Made by a program: the position numbers and the translations under genes
Assembly: GCA_028673005.1 (NCBI GenBank)
Contig: CM054120.1
Span: 70,667,533 to 70,731,532 of the forward strand
DNA: 64,000 bases
Source: Tanypteryx hageni
Taxonomy: Eukaryota > Arthropoda > Insecta > Odonata > Petaluridae
Direction: 5' to 3'
The notes under the pieces: model-generated
Seen by the model: only the letters and a program-made list of their open reading frames with translations
Told to the model about the DNA's origin: nothing
Databases searched by the model: none
Shown: piece by piece, positions 20,282 to 34,400 of the stretch
How the letters are laid out: each line of letters begins with the position of its first letter
Position numbering within the stretch: the stretch's first letter is position 1

Positions 20282-20585
20282 CTCGAGATAATGTCTTAAG
20301 TTTCTTTAAATGATTGTAGAAATTCTTGTTCCTTCTATCCGCAAAGCTAAAAAAAGCTTCTGTCTCTCCTTTCAAAATCAGATCCTTCTTTTTTTCTAAA
20401 ATATCCTCAACGCTAAAGTCGACTTCTCCGAACTTCTTTCTTATTTCGTTTCCATATTCCAACTCGGTCTACTCGTCTCTTCCTTCCATTGCCTTTAAGT
20501 ACTCGAAGACGTTCAGTAATGCATAGCTCCTAATTTTACCGAATCTCATACCGCGTACATTTCGTGCCCGAGGACTGGGATACAT
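20282..20585 (-). pseudogene. Coding relic, copy 2
   Basis: Same TAG and flanking transposon end. A 16-base deletion in the adjacent transposon gives the apparent frame a different tail (20064-20462). Confidence 0.42.
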
Positions 20586-21000
20586 TCTCCCAGTCACTAC
20601 GGGGTTTTATCTCATCTTTCAAGACACAATCATAGCTATCCTTCATACTCTGTCTTTTATATTTTTTCATTTACCCGCTTTGTAATTTATAAAAATAATT
20701 TATTTTAATGTATTGTATTATTATGTTATTTCGTTATAATATTTAATTGTAAGATTGCTTGCGCTGTATGTGGAATTATATGAGTAATTAAAAATATTAA
20801 TAAAGGGTGACGCGCAGGGGCTACCCGAAAAATTAAGGCGCTTCGTATAGGTTAGTTGATATATTATCAAAGTACATGTTAATTTATTCTACGTAATGTA
20901 AATCGTTTTGATAATGATAGAATAAAATGTAAGTCGTCAAGATTCAGGCCTGTCGGCGATATAAGTATATTATTTATTTATTTGCGCGTAAAGTATAGAT

Positions 21001-24000
21001 CAGCGGTTCACAATTCAGAAGTTGACTCGGGCCTAAATCAAACTTGATTTGATCTAAGCAGGCCGGCCTATGAAACTTTTGTCCATAGTAAAAGTTAGAA
21101 TTTGTTAATGTGGATTCGTTAATTACTATGACAAATTTTTCTTGTAAATTTTATGAGGTGACGAAGCTATATAATTTACTCACTCGTTGGGAGATGTTGC
21201 GCAGTTTATCTCTTGACATTCCAGTTATATCTGGCGTAATTCTAGTTGTCGCTGTTCTGAAATTGTTTCTTTATTCTAATCTGACATCGTTAAAGGTAAT
21301 GGAGGTTTTTTTAACTTCACGTGAGAGATGTATTACAAACATAAAGGAAAAACAGATATCTAGGTCCTTGGATTGGTATCTGTTTAGAAAAAATATGCTC
21401 GCCACAATGGTGTTTAGTAATTAAACAGATATCTAAGTCCTTGGATTGGTATCTGTTTAGAAAACATATGCGCGCTATAATGGTGTTTAGTAATAGACGT
21501 ATGTCTGATAAAATAACAAGTTTAATGCGTAAAGATTCATAAATAAAAATATTTTGTTCACCAAATCGAATTGTTCTGGAATTTGAATTGGTTTAACTGT
21601 CTAAGGGTGTCGAGTGATCGCTATGTCGAATGTTCTAGAGCAGCGACTAACAAATATTTACGGCTCTGGGACCTGTTGTTACGGCAACCGATCTTGTCCT
21701 GACCCCTATTATGGCAGATGACCTTGTCGCTATTCTCATAACTCCACCCATCTACCAACAAATGTAATAATGTGATAGGAATACTTAGAGAAAATCAGGA
21801 TTTTCGTTAATATTCATATTGAAAAATCGTCAAAGATTACCTTTTACTAACGAGATCAAAATGATGCCAACCATCGGGTCGTATGCAAAAAATTGCGGTT
21901 TATTGAAACTTAATCTCTGTCGATTTTAGATGGAATAACTTGACATCAAGGGCAGATCTAGGAACCTCCCAAGGAGGGGGGGGGGATCGATTAAGTTCTA
22001 TTTTCCTCGTTAGTAGGAAAATTTTCAAATAAAACTCCCTATAATTGTCAAAATTATATTCAGGACTTTTTATAGAGATTATCACAAGAAATAATAGTAT
22101 AGTAATTTTCTATCATAAAACCTATTTTGGTGAAATATATTTTGACAACCACACATACATTGACCTCCCTTATAATAATCCATATTTTGCGAAAATGATG
22201 TATAAGGCTTATGTTTCGCATAATGTAAAAAGGAAAAAATATATTTAAATCGGGTATCTGTGACATTCTATTAACTTTGTATAGCACTTTTAACATTTTA
22301 TTTTAAAAATCACAATAAAAAATCAAGTCGCCGATTGCCAGAATTAGCAAAACGATCTAAAATCTCTTCCGGGTCAAGATGAATATCTTGATGTTTATGG
22401 AGTAACGCCAAACCCACAAGTCTTTCTTCACTCATTCTGTTCCGCAATCAAGTTTTAAATCGTCGCAAAGCCGAAAAGCTGCTTTCAGAGCTAGCTACAC
22501 TTTTAGGAAGAGTGAGTAAAAGTTTTAATAAAATTTTTCGACTTGGTTAAATTTTCTCGTAGCACATACTGAAAAATTCACAGATACTCATGTTAGTTAT
22601 AAAGTTATTGCACTTATATTCACGTTCCCATTTGGTTTTCCACATTATTAATTCGCTTAGAAAAATAGTAAACGGATTTGAAATAATGAAAACATTCTAA
22701 AAGTCAGAATATTTTTCCCATCTTGACGTTACAGTATTATCTAACACAACTTGATCCAAACACAATAGTTGTTTCGGTAATATATTTCCCAAATTAAATG
22801 CCTTAAGTGTATCATCACAAAAACGGCTTCGAAAATCATCTAGGAGAGTATCAATCATTGGGATAATTTCAATACGTCGATTGTATTCCTCAGCGGTTTC
22901 CGAACAGTTAATTCTTCTTTAGGTATACCAGGGCTTAATGAGCTTTAATTGTAAAATATCTGCAAATTCATTAGCGCTTTTCCAAATTCTATTAAATACT
23001 TCGTCAACCCTTTTCCTTTCACAATCTAATAAGCAAATGATGCCCTCAATGCATTTTATAGCTGAATTCAGATCTAGCGACTCTTTTTGTAATGACTTAC
23101 TATTTGGAAGTGTCAAGGAAAAAATAATAGTAATGCATTTCATCGAAACAATGAATTTGCTTGTCATGAGATTACTGAGGAGTAAATCCGCCTTTGTTAA
23201 AGATGTCCTATCATCCCAATTACTGATATCGTTCAATATCTTGGTAATTATGGAAAATATTTTCTCAAACATTAAACGAGCATTATGTTTTTTTACCCAG
23301 CGTGTATCGCACAAGGTACTTAATCCACCACCCATTTCTCCCTTTAAAATATAACTTCTCTTAGCAGAAAAATGATAACAATTAATAACCTCGCCCATTA
23401 ATTCAAAACATTTTCTAATTGCCCTAATTTCGGGCGATTGCTTGTTTTTCTTTATGAGCCAAAACATGAAGATTTTGAGCACTTCCCACCCTTGAGGTTG
23501 CGACTTATAACTGACCGTGAGTGAAACAATCTGATCTTATATTTAAATTTATATTCAAATTTAAATTAAATAATATTCTTTATCATTACACCGTTTATGC
23601 ACACTTCACTAAATAAGAATATTTATTAAGTAGCTGAATTAATAAACCAAAACAACATCAAGTCCTTGAACTTTGACAATGTTATTGTCGTCAGGGAACT
23701 TATCGTTAAAAATGCAAATTTAGTCCAAATTAATGAGAATAAACGTGAAATGCGTGCGGTTTCGAGTCAAAGACTAAAAAAGACGATAAGAATAAGAAAC
23801 TATGATCATTCTTCATAATTACTATGCAGGTACGAAGTTTTTAAGTAAATTTGTCGAATTTATATAATCAAATGAATGGATGCCTGCACTTATAAAAGTC
23901 AACTTTTACGTATTATCTTACGGGGCATAAATAAAATGCGAATACCTTTTTATGGGAAATCTGTCGGGAATTTAAACTCCCCTACGTGCCAAGTTTCGTT

Positions 24001-26273
24001 ACGATACCTTTGAAGGTGTGGATTTGCATAGGATAACATACATACAACCAAACATTTGAAATTAATTTCCATTGATTGATAAACTTTATCAAAATAATCA
24101 TGCTGATTTATGACAAGATGAAAACGGATTTTCCATTGTTGGATATCAAATAAAAAGTTTTTTAATTTTAAATATTTGATGAAATTGTAATCGGGACTAG
24201 AAAGGTGATTTATAAGTGCTGTTTTTATATTATGTTACAGTTGTATTTTTCAAGCTGCTCATACGTGATTTTTGCTAGTATTATTCAGGGTTTTAATGGA
24301 TGATTCAACGACTATAATATCATCCGAAGGAGGTTCTTTGTGAGGGAGACAAAAGTTAAGTCTTGTCCTCAAGAGATTGAGTTTTTGTTTAGTAAATGTT
24401 CTTTCAGCGAAGTTATGGGCAATATCGATGTAATCAAAGTGTTTTATGTGGTCACTAAAGGATTTTATGTTTTCTGCGTGTGTGTGTGAAAAAGTCTAGA
24501 ATAGTGTACTTTCCCCTAAATCCGGAGTGCGTGTGAGATTGCGTCTTTTAGGTCCCTAGCGTGGAGAAATTTCATTAATAAGGAAGGTATTTGGCTGATT
24601 TGGTAATAACTATCTTACGTATCGAGGCACTATAAGTATTTTTGGGCAAGGGCCTTGCGGTTCAATTTCAACATTTCGCGGCCAATACTTTGAAAAATAC
24701 TGCTCTAGACCATTTAAAATATCTATCGTCTAGACTTTAGATGATTGCAAGGAGTGTACACATCATCATAATTACCTCAGCTTCGGTTTTTGATGAATAT
24801 ACATAATTATTTTCGATAAAGTTTGATAAAATAAGTTTTGATGATAATAAATGGCGGATGTGATCACATAAGGCGGAATGTCTTACTCTACATATGGTTT
24901 TGGAATTTCACTGTTGATTACAATAAGCGGTTGATAACATTAACGAGTGATCACATTAACGATTACAAAGATTTCAACTGAAATTAGTCCATTTTTGGAG
25001 GATCATTGTTATAAGTCTTAATCGTTGCGTTTGTTATAATTTCAACATTTAAAAATTTATTTGTGCCAAGTAATATGATTTAGGTCTGTTATTAAATTCA
25101 TAATGGCTCCAGCATTGAAAAAGGGAAAGAAATTGGTTATGAACAAAAACTTATGGTTCCACATCCATTTCAATCACCGAAATGGATAAAAAATACAGGG
25201 GGCATGAAAAACTTTCTATCGAAATTTGCCTCCACTCAATTTTTTTGAAGCAATCTTGTAAGAATGCATAAGCTAACAGCAACAATTTGTTTATTTATTT
25301 AGAGATAATCATAGGTATTTCATGTCACGTGATATTATTTCTTGCGATTACAACCCTGCTCATGTTTCTCAAATTTCTTTCCTAGTCTACCGTTGGAAAT
25401 ATCAGAGATTGTTAAATTTGAAAAATTTGTATTTCTAAAAGATAGCTGGTGCCTTATTATGATCACATGAGAATATTATTATCTGTAATTTTTGGAATAA
25501 ATACGAGGATCTTAATATTCTACGGTGAGCTCTCTTCTGAATTTGCTGAGATGTAGATTTAGTTAAAAGCCGTTAATCTGTAGAATATCTTTGTAGGGAC
25601 ATTTATTTTTGGGAATAAAATATAGGTAAAATACTGACATTTAAACTATCCTTTTAAGGAGGGCCGCGTGAATGAAGTTTGAAGGCCGCGTGCAATATAT
25701 TTCTGCCATTCTTTTACTTAAAGAAAGATAGAAAGAAAAAAATGAGAGTTTGTTTTGATGACGCAATGTGAGAAAGCGCGTTTTATTTATAGATTGTTAT
25801 TTAGAATTGCAAACGTGATATTCTTTATTAACCTAGTAATATAAATGTATGACACAAAGTTATTTATTCGATAATTAATTAAAAACGTATGTCCTTACTC
25901 TTACACATGTTTGGTTTCCAATCTAATCTAATCTATGATATGAATATACTACATCACTAAAAAGGACTCTCCGGACAATCCAGATTTTTCAAGAAAATTT
26001 CTTTTCTTATATTATTATGGCATCAAAGATCACGCAAATAGTGAATAATTTTAAATTTCGATCTATACCAGTTGTATCATAATCATAATTTGCATATTTA
26101 GAAGTCCCCGCCCGAGCCTCCTTAATTTTTCCAAAGCATTTCTTTGGCATTGTAATGGATTGCATCATAAACCACATACAAATTTTAATGGTATTTTTTA
26201 TATAAAAGAAATTAATTAGCTTCGATCGGGCTACACAAAATTGTGTTGGCATGCCGTATGTTGTGCGCCCCTG
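21001..26273. mobile_element. Composite hAT transposon, copy 3
   Basis: Both ends present; GTATAGAT flanks at 20993-21000 and 26274-26281. Confidence 0.55.
22331..23482 (-). pseudogene. hAT transposase relic, copy 3 (longest open segment)
   Basis: Same relic without the 2-base CG insertion, so 22919-23482 reads open for 187 codons. The sequence where the other copies break reads LTKADLLLSNLMTSK. The C-terminal frameshifts and the TGA in the dimerisation domain remain. Confidence 0.85.
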
Positions 26274-26369
26274 GTATAGATTATTATCGTCATTCTATCG
26301 TCGAAACTAGGGAAAGCGATTACGTAGCGGCTGTATAAATCACATACACTCCGCCGATTTAAGTCATAT

Positions 26370-26560
26370 GTCTGTTTTTCCGGGCTTGGGAGAGGGGTGG
26401 TTAGCGTTTCCAGCAACCAATGCTAGGGTCGCGGGATCAAATCCTGTCGAGATCATTGCTGTATGTGGCCGTCCTTGTTATCGTTAAGATGGTCATTGTA
26501 AAAGGCCGTTAACGGCTGTTTATGTGTTAGTGAGAGACAAATTAAATAAAAATAAATACA
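26370..26560 (+). mobile_element. tRNA-derived SINE, copy 3
   Basis: Same SINE; B box at 26434-26444. Confidence 0.6.
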
Positions 26561-27114
26561 TTCTCATGTAAGATTTTCTATAGACTGTGTGAGATTATAT
26601 CCAACAGTAAACGACATTTTTATAAATCTGGATTAAATAATTTTTTAGCAATATTTAAAATGATTCTCGCCTCTCCATCATAAAACAAGTTTTAGAAGGA
26701 TATATACTTTCAAAAGAGCAAATTTATACAAAACACGAAAAAATATTAATATTTTATAAACACTAAATTTCGTTTCATTTTATTTTCAGAAGGATATTAA
26801 AGATTAGAAAATTCTTTCCGGCGAAAAAGTTTACTCTTCTGAAATTGCAAGTTTTACAAAATTTCAATCACACGGGAAATACAATCTAGTTTCATAATTA
26901 CTGATTTGAATGCATTTCACTTTTCTCCTGAAGGAATGTTGGATGAAAAAAATCTCCTAGGAAACATTCTGATTGAATCGCAAAAAGTACTTAAAGAGAT
27001 TATTTTAATCCCTTAATTTAAACTACTCATGCAGGATTTAAATCTGGAAATAGAATAGGAGTGACATTTTTTCGCACACTGAAATTTCAGGTGGAAGTTA
27101 AATTAAAATAAAAC

Positions 27115-27364
27115 AGTATTTTTCACCATCGGGTTTATTGAATAAAAGCATACTAACGACTATTTTCACACATAGCTATAGGCCCCTTTTCATAAGTATG
27201 GGCCGCATGGAAATTGAACTTAACATTTAAAGAAAACCATTGTCGTTTCTACTTGAAAATATCAAGGTACAGACGTGAAGTTTTAGTGGGAAGACGAAAT
27301 GGTGTTTTATCGGAATCTTCCTCTTGTCTGTAATCCAGCTGCTACATTCTTTCGAGCCTCGTTT
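27115..27364 (-). other. Candidate terminal exon, copy 3
   Basis: Same arrangement as copy 2. Confidence 0.4.
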
Positions 27365-27489
27365 CTGAAAAATAATAAAGGAAATGAGTGTATTTGTCAT
27401 AGTTATGAATGCACATCTTCAATAATTTTGTTTGAAATCAACTTCATAATTTTAAGCATCATGATAGATAAACTGCGCCGCAAATAAAT

Positions 27490-27717
27490 CTATAGAAACC
27501 TGAGGGCTAACAAAAGACAAGGATTTCGCCTACGCTTCATAGCCCTTATCACCAGTCGTGGGATGTCCGGATCGTTTGGTTCCTCTTCGATCACAATCAC
27601 GAGTAAGGACTTAACTCCCACTCTATTTCTTTGCCTTTCTTCGTCCAGTATTCGGTTGTCATTTCCAGCAGCGTATCTGGCAGCAGTAGATGCCGCGAAG
27701 AGACCTCCACTATGGAT
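27490..27717 (-). pseudogene. Module B, copy 3
   Basis: Same as 7093-7320. Confidence 0.58.
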
Positions 27718-28365
27718 GATGACTTCGTGAGGGAACCAAGATGTGTAAAATAAATAAAATTAATATACATTAAAAACAGCTGAGTTGATTCTGAAGCCTA
27801 AATTGGGGGGAATGCATGGAGGACGACGGATGATGAACCGGGATACTTCAATATTTCGAAGTCGTGGATCTAGGTGTAAGGCTTAGGGGTGTAATAGGAA
27901 GACAAATATATTTACTGACACTTATTTACGCAAGATTAAACCATCACATTATAATAAACAAACAGAATAATGCTTAGATATTTGTAGAATATTTTAAAAA
28001 TGCGTATATTATCAAATAAAATATTTGAGATGTATTTTATTAAATGTTAATCATCTCCCTTACTATTTATGCAATCAACCCACTTTTGTATCCGCCACTG
28101 TTCGTGGATACCTTACATAGACTCATCGCTTTTAATAAAATAACTTTCTCTGCACTATTAATTTCAAAGATATTCACGGAAATATCAGATATTGAAATAT
28201 TTAGCACAAGGTTATGATAAACGAAAATTCAGACGCACCTATCGGCTGCAGTACAGCCGTCGTCGGTGGTACTTCGACGAAGGTTGAAATATATATTTTC
28301 TTTCTCTTTACTCAAGTGCTTATTTTTGAATTTGTTTTCGGGCACGAGGCGAGCACGTTAATAAT

Positions 28366-28590
28366 CTAGCAAAGAAATTGTATAAATAGTGAAGTACTTC
28401 GCTTACGTCTCATGGCTCTCATCACGAGACCTGGGATGTCCGAGAAGCTTCGCTCCACCTCCATCACAACTTTGTGATAGCGCTTTCGGGCCTTTTTTCT
28501 CGGAGGTATTTCGTCCCGTTCATCTTTGCCATTTCCGCCAGCGGCTCCGGGAGGTGAGTTGGACGGGCCTCCGGTTCCTCTTTTACTCAT
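28366..28590 (-). CDS. Small basic protein exon (module A), copy 3
   Basis: Amino-acid sequence identical to copy 1. Confidence 0.53.
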   Translation of the reverse strand: MSKRGTGGPSNSPPGAAGGNGKDERDEIPPRKKARKRYHKVVMEVERSFSDIPGLVMRAMRRKRSTSLFIQFLC

Positions 28591-28877
28591 GATGTCTTCG
28601 CGAGTTCTTGCCGAGAGTTCTTCTAAATGTCGGTGTTTTGACTTCTAGGAATGCGTGGAGCGGAGTCAACCAGAAATGAACCGTCGAGGGGGTCCACTGC
28701 GGTGCGAGTGAAAAGAGTAGGTGCTTTGCCGGCGTGCTTTCCACCCTCTTTTTATTTCCATCCCTCCCCCGTCTCCTCTAATGCCGTGGTGAATCCTCAT
28801 TGGTTGTCTGCGGCGTGACGTCTCACGTGCGCTACCCTTTCGGGACCATTTCCGAGGAGTCACTTATCGGGATTTTT
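28591..28877 (-). promoter_or_regulatory. Module A promoter, copy 3
   Basis: All four sites are present in the same order. Confidence 0.48.
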
Positions 28878-30707
28878 CCAAGAAGTTGAAATTGTATTGA
28901 GAGTGATTTGTGTGGTGATTTCTATCCAGGACATATGAATCGGTGCATTTAAAACCGTCAAAAAGGAACCTGGGCGAATGCGGTTATTTGGGTAATTTTA
29001 ACGTAATTTTATAATAACTAGAGCCGTCTAGGAAAATCGCGGGACCTGGTGCAATGTTTTCGCGCGGCGTCTCTTACGCTGGGCTGATCATATTTAAACA
29101 AGGGAAAAACGGAAGGTTTACTGGAGTTTAATAGGAAAAATACGGGAGAAAACGGGATATCTTCTTTCTAAATTATTGTTTTATGAAGGACGTTTTCAAA
29201 TTTCAAAAATGTATAATTTTAATGGTTTATGGAATTCTGCTGATAGGATAAAACATTGCGGTTTGATTCCAGTTTTTTTCAAATACTTATTTTAATGTTT
29301 AAAGAATATAGTTTTAAATTTCCTTTCCCTATAACAAAAATAAAAAAGGGTTTGTTTGCGTCTTCCATGGAAATAAAATGTATTTCATAGTATATTTTCT
29401 GCTTTTATGATTTCTACCTTATTTTGCAGTAACTCATAAAATTCGTTGCATGGTATCATACATGCAGTAGTATAAAATTGTAACCACAACATTGAAAGTT
29501 GTAATTTCTAGCTTGTTTCGCTCATCGGTCAGTTCAATTGATTAAAGAGAAACCTCGTTCTGTTTTTACATTATGAGTCGGCAACGCAAATCCAGTAACT
29601 GAAAACTTTAAAAAGTTCGCTCTTCTGTCCGTCAAACTCGACAAAAGAAAAAATAATGGTGCAATTTCCAATTGTTGATTTTGAGATCCATTTTAATTGA
29701 TCATTTTCCGTTTGTTGGGGGACAAACGTTTTTAAAATAGAGAAGATATGGAAATTTAATTTCAGGGAAACGCTCTACTTGTGTGTTGATGTTTGTCGGC
29801 AGTGCGCTCCTGGACTTCCTGACGACCGTATTGTTAATTTATTTCCTTTATTTTTATTTAACAGCCTTCTATTTTTTCCTCTCCCTCCGCCTTTTTCTTA
29901 ATTTAATGCGTAGGGCGTTTCATTTCCTATGTTTTATAATGTGACATTAATTTCTTATACTCAATATATACAAATGAACAAATATTTTTAGACGTTCCGT
30001 CCTGTTTTATTGGTCAAGTATTCAATTTTCAGTAATTTTACCATCCAGGGCCAAGCGTCGAAAATTAAAAAAAAATAAGCCATGGTGTTTTAATAGTTAA
30101 TATTTTTTTACATGGAATACCAGCATGTATAGGCCATTACAGTCAAGTTTGTGTGTATAACAAGAACGTTTGTTTGAGCGCGCGGCCTATTTCTGTGTGA
30201 GGCCGGGTGCAGTGTCATCGTTGGCCCCGCAACCCTGCGAAAAACTATATTTTAATTTCTTGTCAGCTTGAAGAGGTGTTTTGGAACCGCCGGACAATTC
30301 TGTTTGTGAGATTATGCAAGTTATAGCTTCCTAAACTCTTTCTTGCAGATTAATTTTAGGAGTCCCGCGAAAATAGTTTTAATTGTATAAATCAAATATT
30401 TGGATACATTGATAGGTAATTAGCGTAATACACTTTCCTCTACTAAATAAATGATGGCGTGGTACCAATGCTTTCAAAGGTTGTAACGCCACTGACTGTG
30501 AGGGAGAAATTCAAGGTTTAAGGTAACTGAGCGGTAGGGAAATCATGCCATTTCCCTCCATTTTCGCGGATCCACACTGAACTTCAATCTTTTGTGGAAC
30601 CCTAGGGTTCCACGTAACCCATGTTAAGAAGCACTGACATACGTTACCCCAGACTTGACGGGGCTCCTGGCGCGCATCATGTACGACCCACCCTAAATCC
30701 ACCACTG

Positions 30708-31011
30708 CTCGAGATAATGTCTTAAGTTTCTTTAAATGATTGTAGAAATTCTTGTTCCTTCTATCCGCAAAGCTAAAAAAAGCTTCTGTCTCTCCTTTCA
30801 AAATCAGATCCTTCTTTTTTTCTAAAATATCCTCAACGCTAAAGTCGACTTCTCCGAACTTCTTTCTTATTTCGTTTCCATATTCCAACTCGGTCTACTC
30901 GTCTCTTCCTTCCATTGCCTTTAAGTACTCGAAGACGTTCAGTAATGCATAGCTCCTAATTTTACCGAATCTCATACCGCGTACATTTCGTGCCCGAGGA
31001 CTGGGATACAT
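30708..31011 (-). pseudogene. Coding relic, copy 3
   Basis: Same as 10311-10614. Confidence 0.42.
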
Positions 31012-31426
31012 TCTCCCAGTCACTACGGGGTTTTATCTCATCTTTCAAGACACAATCATAGCTATCCTTCATACTCTGTCTTTTATATTTTTTCATTTAC
31101 CCGCTTTGTAATTTATAAAAATAATTTATTTTAATGTATTGTATTATTATGTTATTTCGTTATAATATTTAATTGTAAGATTGCTTGCGCTGTATGTGGA
31201 ATTATATGAGTAATTAAAAATATTAATAAAGGGTGACGCGCAGGGGCTACCCGAAAAATTAAGGCGCTTCGTATAGGTTAGTTGATATATTATCAAAGTA
31301 CATGTTAATTTATTCTACGTAATGTAAATCGTTTTGATAATGATAGAATAAAATGTAAGTCGTCAAGATTCAGGCCTGTCGGCGATATAAGTATATTATT
31401 TATTTATTTGCGCGTAAAGTATAGAT

Positions 31427-34400
31427 CAGCGGTTCACAATTCAGAAGTTGACTCGGGCCTAAATCAAACTTGATTTGATCTAAGCAGGCCGGCCTATGAA
31501 ACTTTTGTCCATAGTAAAAGTTAGAATTTGTTAATGTGGATTCGTTAATTACTATGACAAATTTTTCTTGTAAATTTTATGAGGTGACGAAGCTATATAA
31601 TTTACTCACTCGTTGGGAGATGTTGCGCAGTTTATCTCTTGACATTCCAGTTATATCTGGCGTAATTCTAGTTGTCGCTGTTCTGAAATTGTTTCTTTAT
31701 TCTAATCTGACATCGTTAAAGGTAATGGAGGTTTTTTTAACTTCACGTGAGAGATGTATTACAAACATAAAGGAAAAACAGATATCTAGGTCCTTGGATT
31801 GGTATCTGTTTAGAAAAAATATGCTCGCCACAATGGTGTTTAGTAATTAAACAGATATCTAAGTCCTTGGATTGGTATCTGTTTAGAAAACATATGCGCG
31901 CTATAATGGTGTTTAGTAATAGACGTATGTCTGATAAAATAACAAGTTTAATGCGTAAAGATTCATAAATAAAAATATTTTGTTCACCAAATCGAATTGT
32001 TCTGGAATTTGAATTGGTTTAACTGTCTAAGGGTGTCGAGTGATCGCTATGTCGAATGTTCTAGAGCAGCGACTAACAAATATTTACGGCTCTGGGACCT
32101 GTTGTTACGGCAACCGATCTTGTCCTGACCCCTATTATGGCAGATGACCTTGTCGCTATTCTCATAACTCCACCCATCTACCAACAAATGTAATAATGTG
32201 ATAGGAATACTTAGAGAAAATCAGGATTTTCGTTAATATTCATATTGAAAAATCGTCAAAGATTACCTTTTACTAACGAGATCAAAATGATGCCAACCAT
32301 CGGGTCGTATGCAAAAAATTGCGGTTTATTGAAACTTAATCTCTGTCGATTTTAGATGGAATAACTTGACATCAAGGGCAGATCTAGGAACCTCCCAAGG
32401 AGGGGGGGGGGGGGGATCGATTAAGTTCTATTTTCCTCGTTAGTAGGAAAATTTTCAAATAAAACTCCCTATAATTGTCAAAATTATATTCAGGACTTTT
32501 TATAGAGATTATCACAAGAAATAATAGTATAGTAATTTTCTATCATAAAACCTATTTTGGTGAAATATATTTTGACAACCACACATACATTGACCTCCCT
32601 TATAATAATCCATATTTTGCGAAAATGATGTATAAGGCTTATGTTTCGCATAATGTAAAAAGGAAAAAATATATTTAAATCGGGTATCTGTGACATTCTA
32701 TTAACTTTGTATAGCACTTTTAACATTTTATTTTAAAAATCACAATAAAAAATCAAGTCGCCGATTGCCAGAATTAGCAAAACGATCTAAAATCTCTTCC
32801 GGGTCAAGATGAATATCTTGATGTTTATGGAGTAACGCCAAACCCACAAGTCTTTCTTCACTCATTCTGTTCCGCAATCAAGTTTTAAATCGTCGCAAAG
32901 CCGAAAAGCTGCTTTCAGAGCTAGCTACACTTTTAGGAAGAGTGAGTAAAAGTTTTAATAAAATTTTTCGACTTGGTTAAATTTTCTCGTAGCACATACT
33001 GAAAAATTCACAGATACTCATGTTAGTTATAAAGTTATTGCACTTATATTCACGTTCCCATTTGGTTTTCCACATTATTAATTCGCTTAGAAAAATAGTA
33101 AACGGATTTGAAATAATGAAAACATTCTAAAAGTCAGAATATTTTTCCCATCTTGACGTTACAGTATTATCTAACACAACTTGATCCAAACACAATAGTT
33201 GTTTCGGTAATATATTTCCCAAATTAAATGCCTTAAGTGTATCATCACAAAAACGGCTTCGAAAATCATCTAGGAGAGTATCAATCATTGGGATAATTTC
33301 AATACGTCGATTGTATTCCTCAGCGGTTTCCGAACAGTTAATTCTTCTTTAGGTATACCAGGGCTTAATGAGCTTTAATTGTAAAATATCTGCAAATTCA
33401 TTAGCGCTTTTCCAAATTCTATTAAATACTTCGTCAACCCTTTTCCTTTCACAATCTAATAAGCAAATGATGCCCTCAATGCATTTTATAGCTGAATTCA
33501 GATCTAGCGACTCTTTTTGTAATGACTTACTATTTGGAAGTGTCAAGGAAAAAATAATAGTAATGCATTTCATCGAAACAATGAATTTGCTTGTCATGAG
33601 ATTACTGAGGAGTAAATCCGCGCCTTTGTTAAAGATGTCCTATCATCCCAATTACTGATATCGTTCAATATCTTGGTAATTATGGAAAATATTTTCTCAA
33701 ACATTAAACGAGCATTATGTTTTTTTACCCAGCGTGTATCGCACAAGGTACTTAATCCACCACCCATTTCTCTCTTTAAAATATAACTTCTCTTAGCAGA
33801 AAAATGATAACAATTAATAACCTCGCCCATTAATTCAAAACATTTTCTAATTGCCCTAATTTCGGGCGATTGCTTGTTTTTCTTTATGAGCCAAAACATG
33901 AAGATTTTGAGCACTTCCCACCCTTGAGGTTGCGACTTATAACTGACCGTGAGTGAAACAATCTGATCTTATATTTAAATTTATATTCAAATTTAAATTA
34001 AATAATATTCTTTATCATTACACCGTTTATGTACACTTCACTAAATAAGAATATTTATTAAGTAGCTGAATTAATAAACCAAAACAACATCAAGTCCTTG
34101 AACTTTGACAATGTTATTGTCGTCAGGGAACTTATCGTTAAAAATGCAAATTTAGTCCAAATTAATGAGAATAAACGTGAAATGCGTGCGGTTTCGAGTC
34201 AAAGACTAAAAAAGACGATAAGAATAAGAAACTATGATCATTCTTCATAATTACTATGCAGGTACGAAGTTTTTAAGTAAATTTGTCGAATTTATATAAT
34301 CAAATGAATGGATGCCTGCACTTATAAAAGTCAACTTTTACGTATTATCTTACGGGGCATAAATAAAATGCGAATACCTTTTTATGGGAAATCTGTCGGG

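Larger units (their letters stand above)
10440..20410. repeat. Tandem unit, copy 2 (short, 9971 bp)
   Basis: Second copy, about 470 bases shorter than the rest. Most of the loss is one 440-base deletion with its junction at 16208/16209 (copy-1 bases 5783-6222), which removes the right end of the composite hAT element and the whole SINE. A further 16 bases are missing near 20122, between two GC dinucleotides, and the 9-base insertion seen near 4709 is absent. The G run is 11 long. Shares several variants only with copy 1, for example the G of GACCTGCC at about 12195. Confidence 0.97.
20411..30836. repeat. Tandem unit, copy 3
   Basis: Third copy, 10426 bp. The ZMYM1-like hAT relic has its longest open frame here (also in copies 5 and 6). 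Shares variants only with copy 4, such as CCACATCCA near 25160 and the change TGTAAGAATG near 25257. The G run is 10 long. Confidence 0.97.
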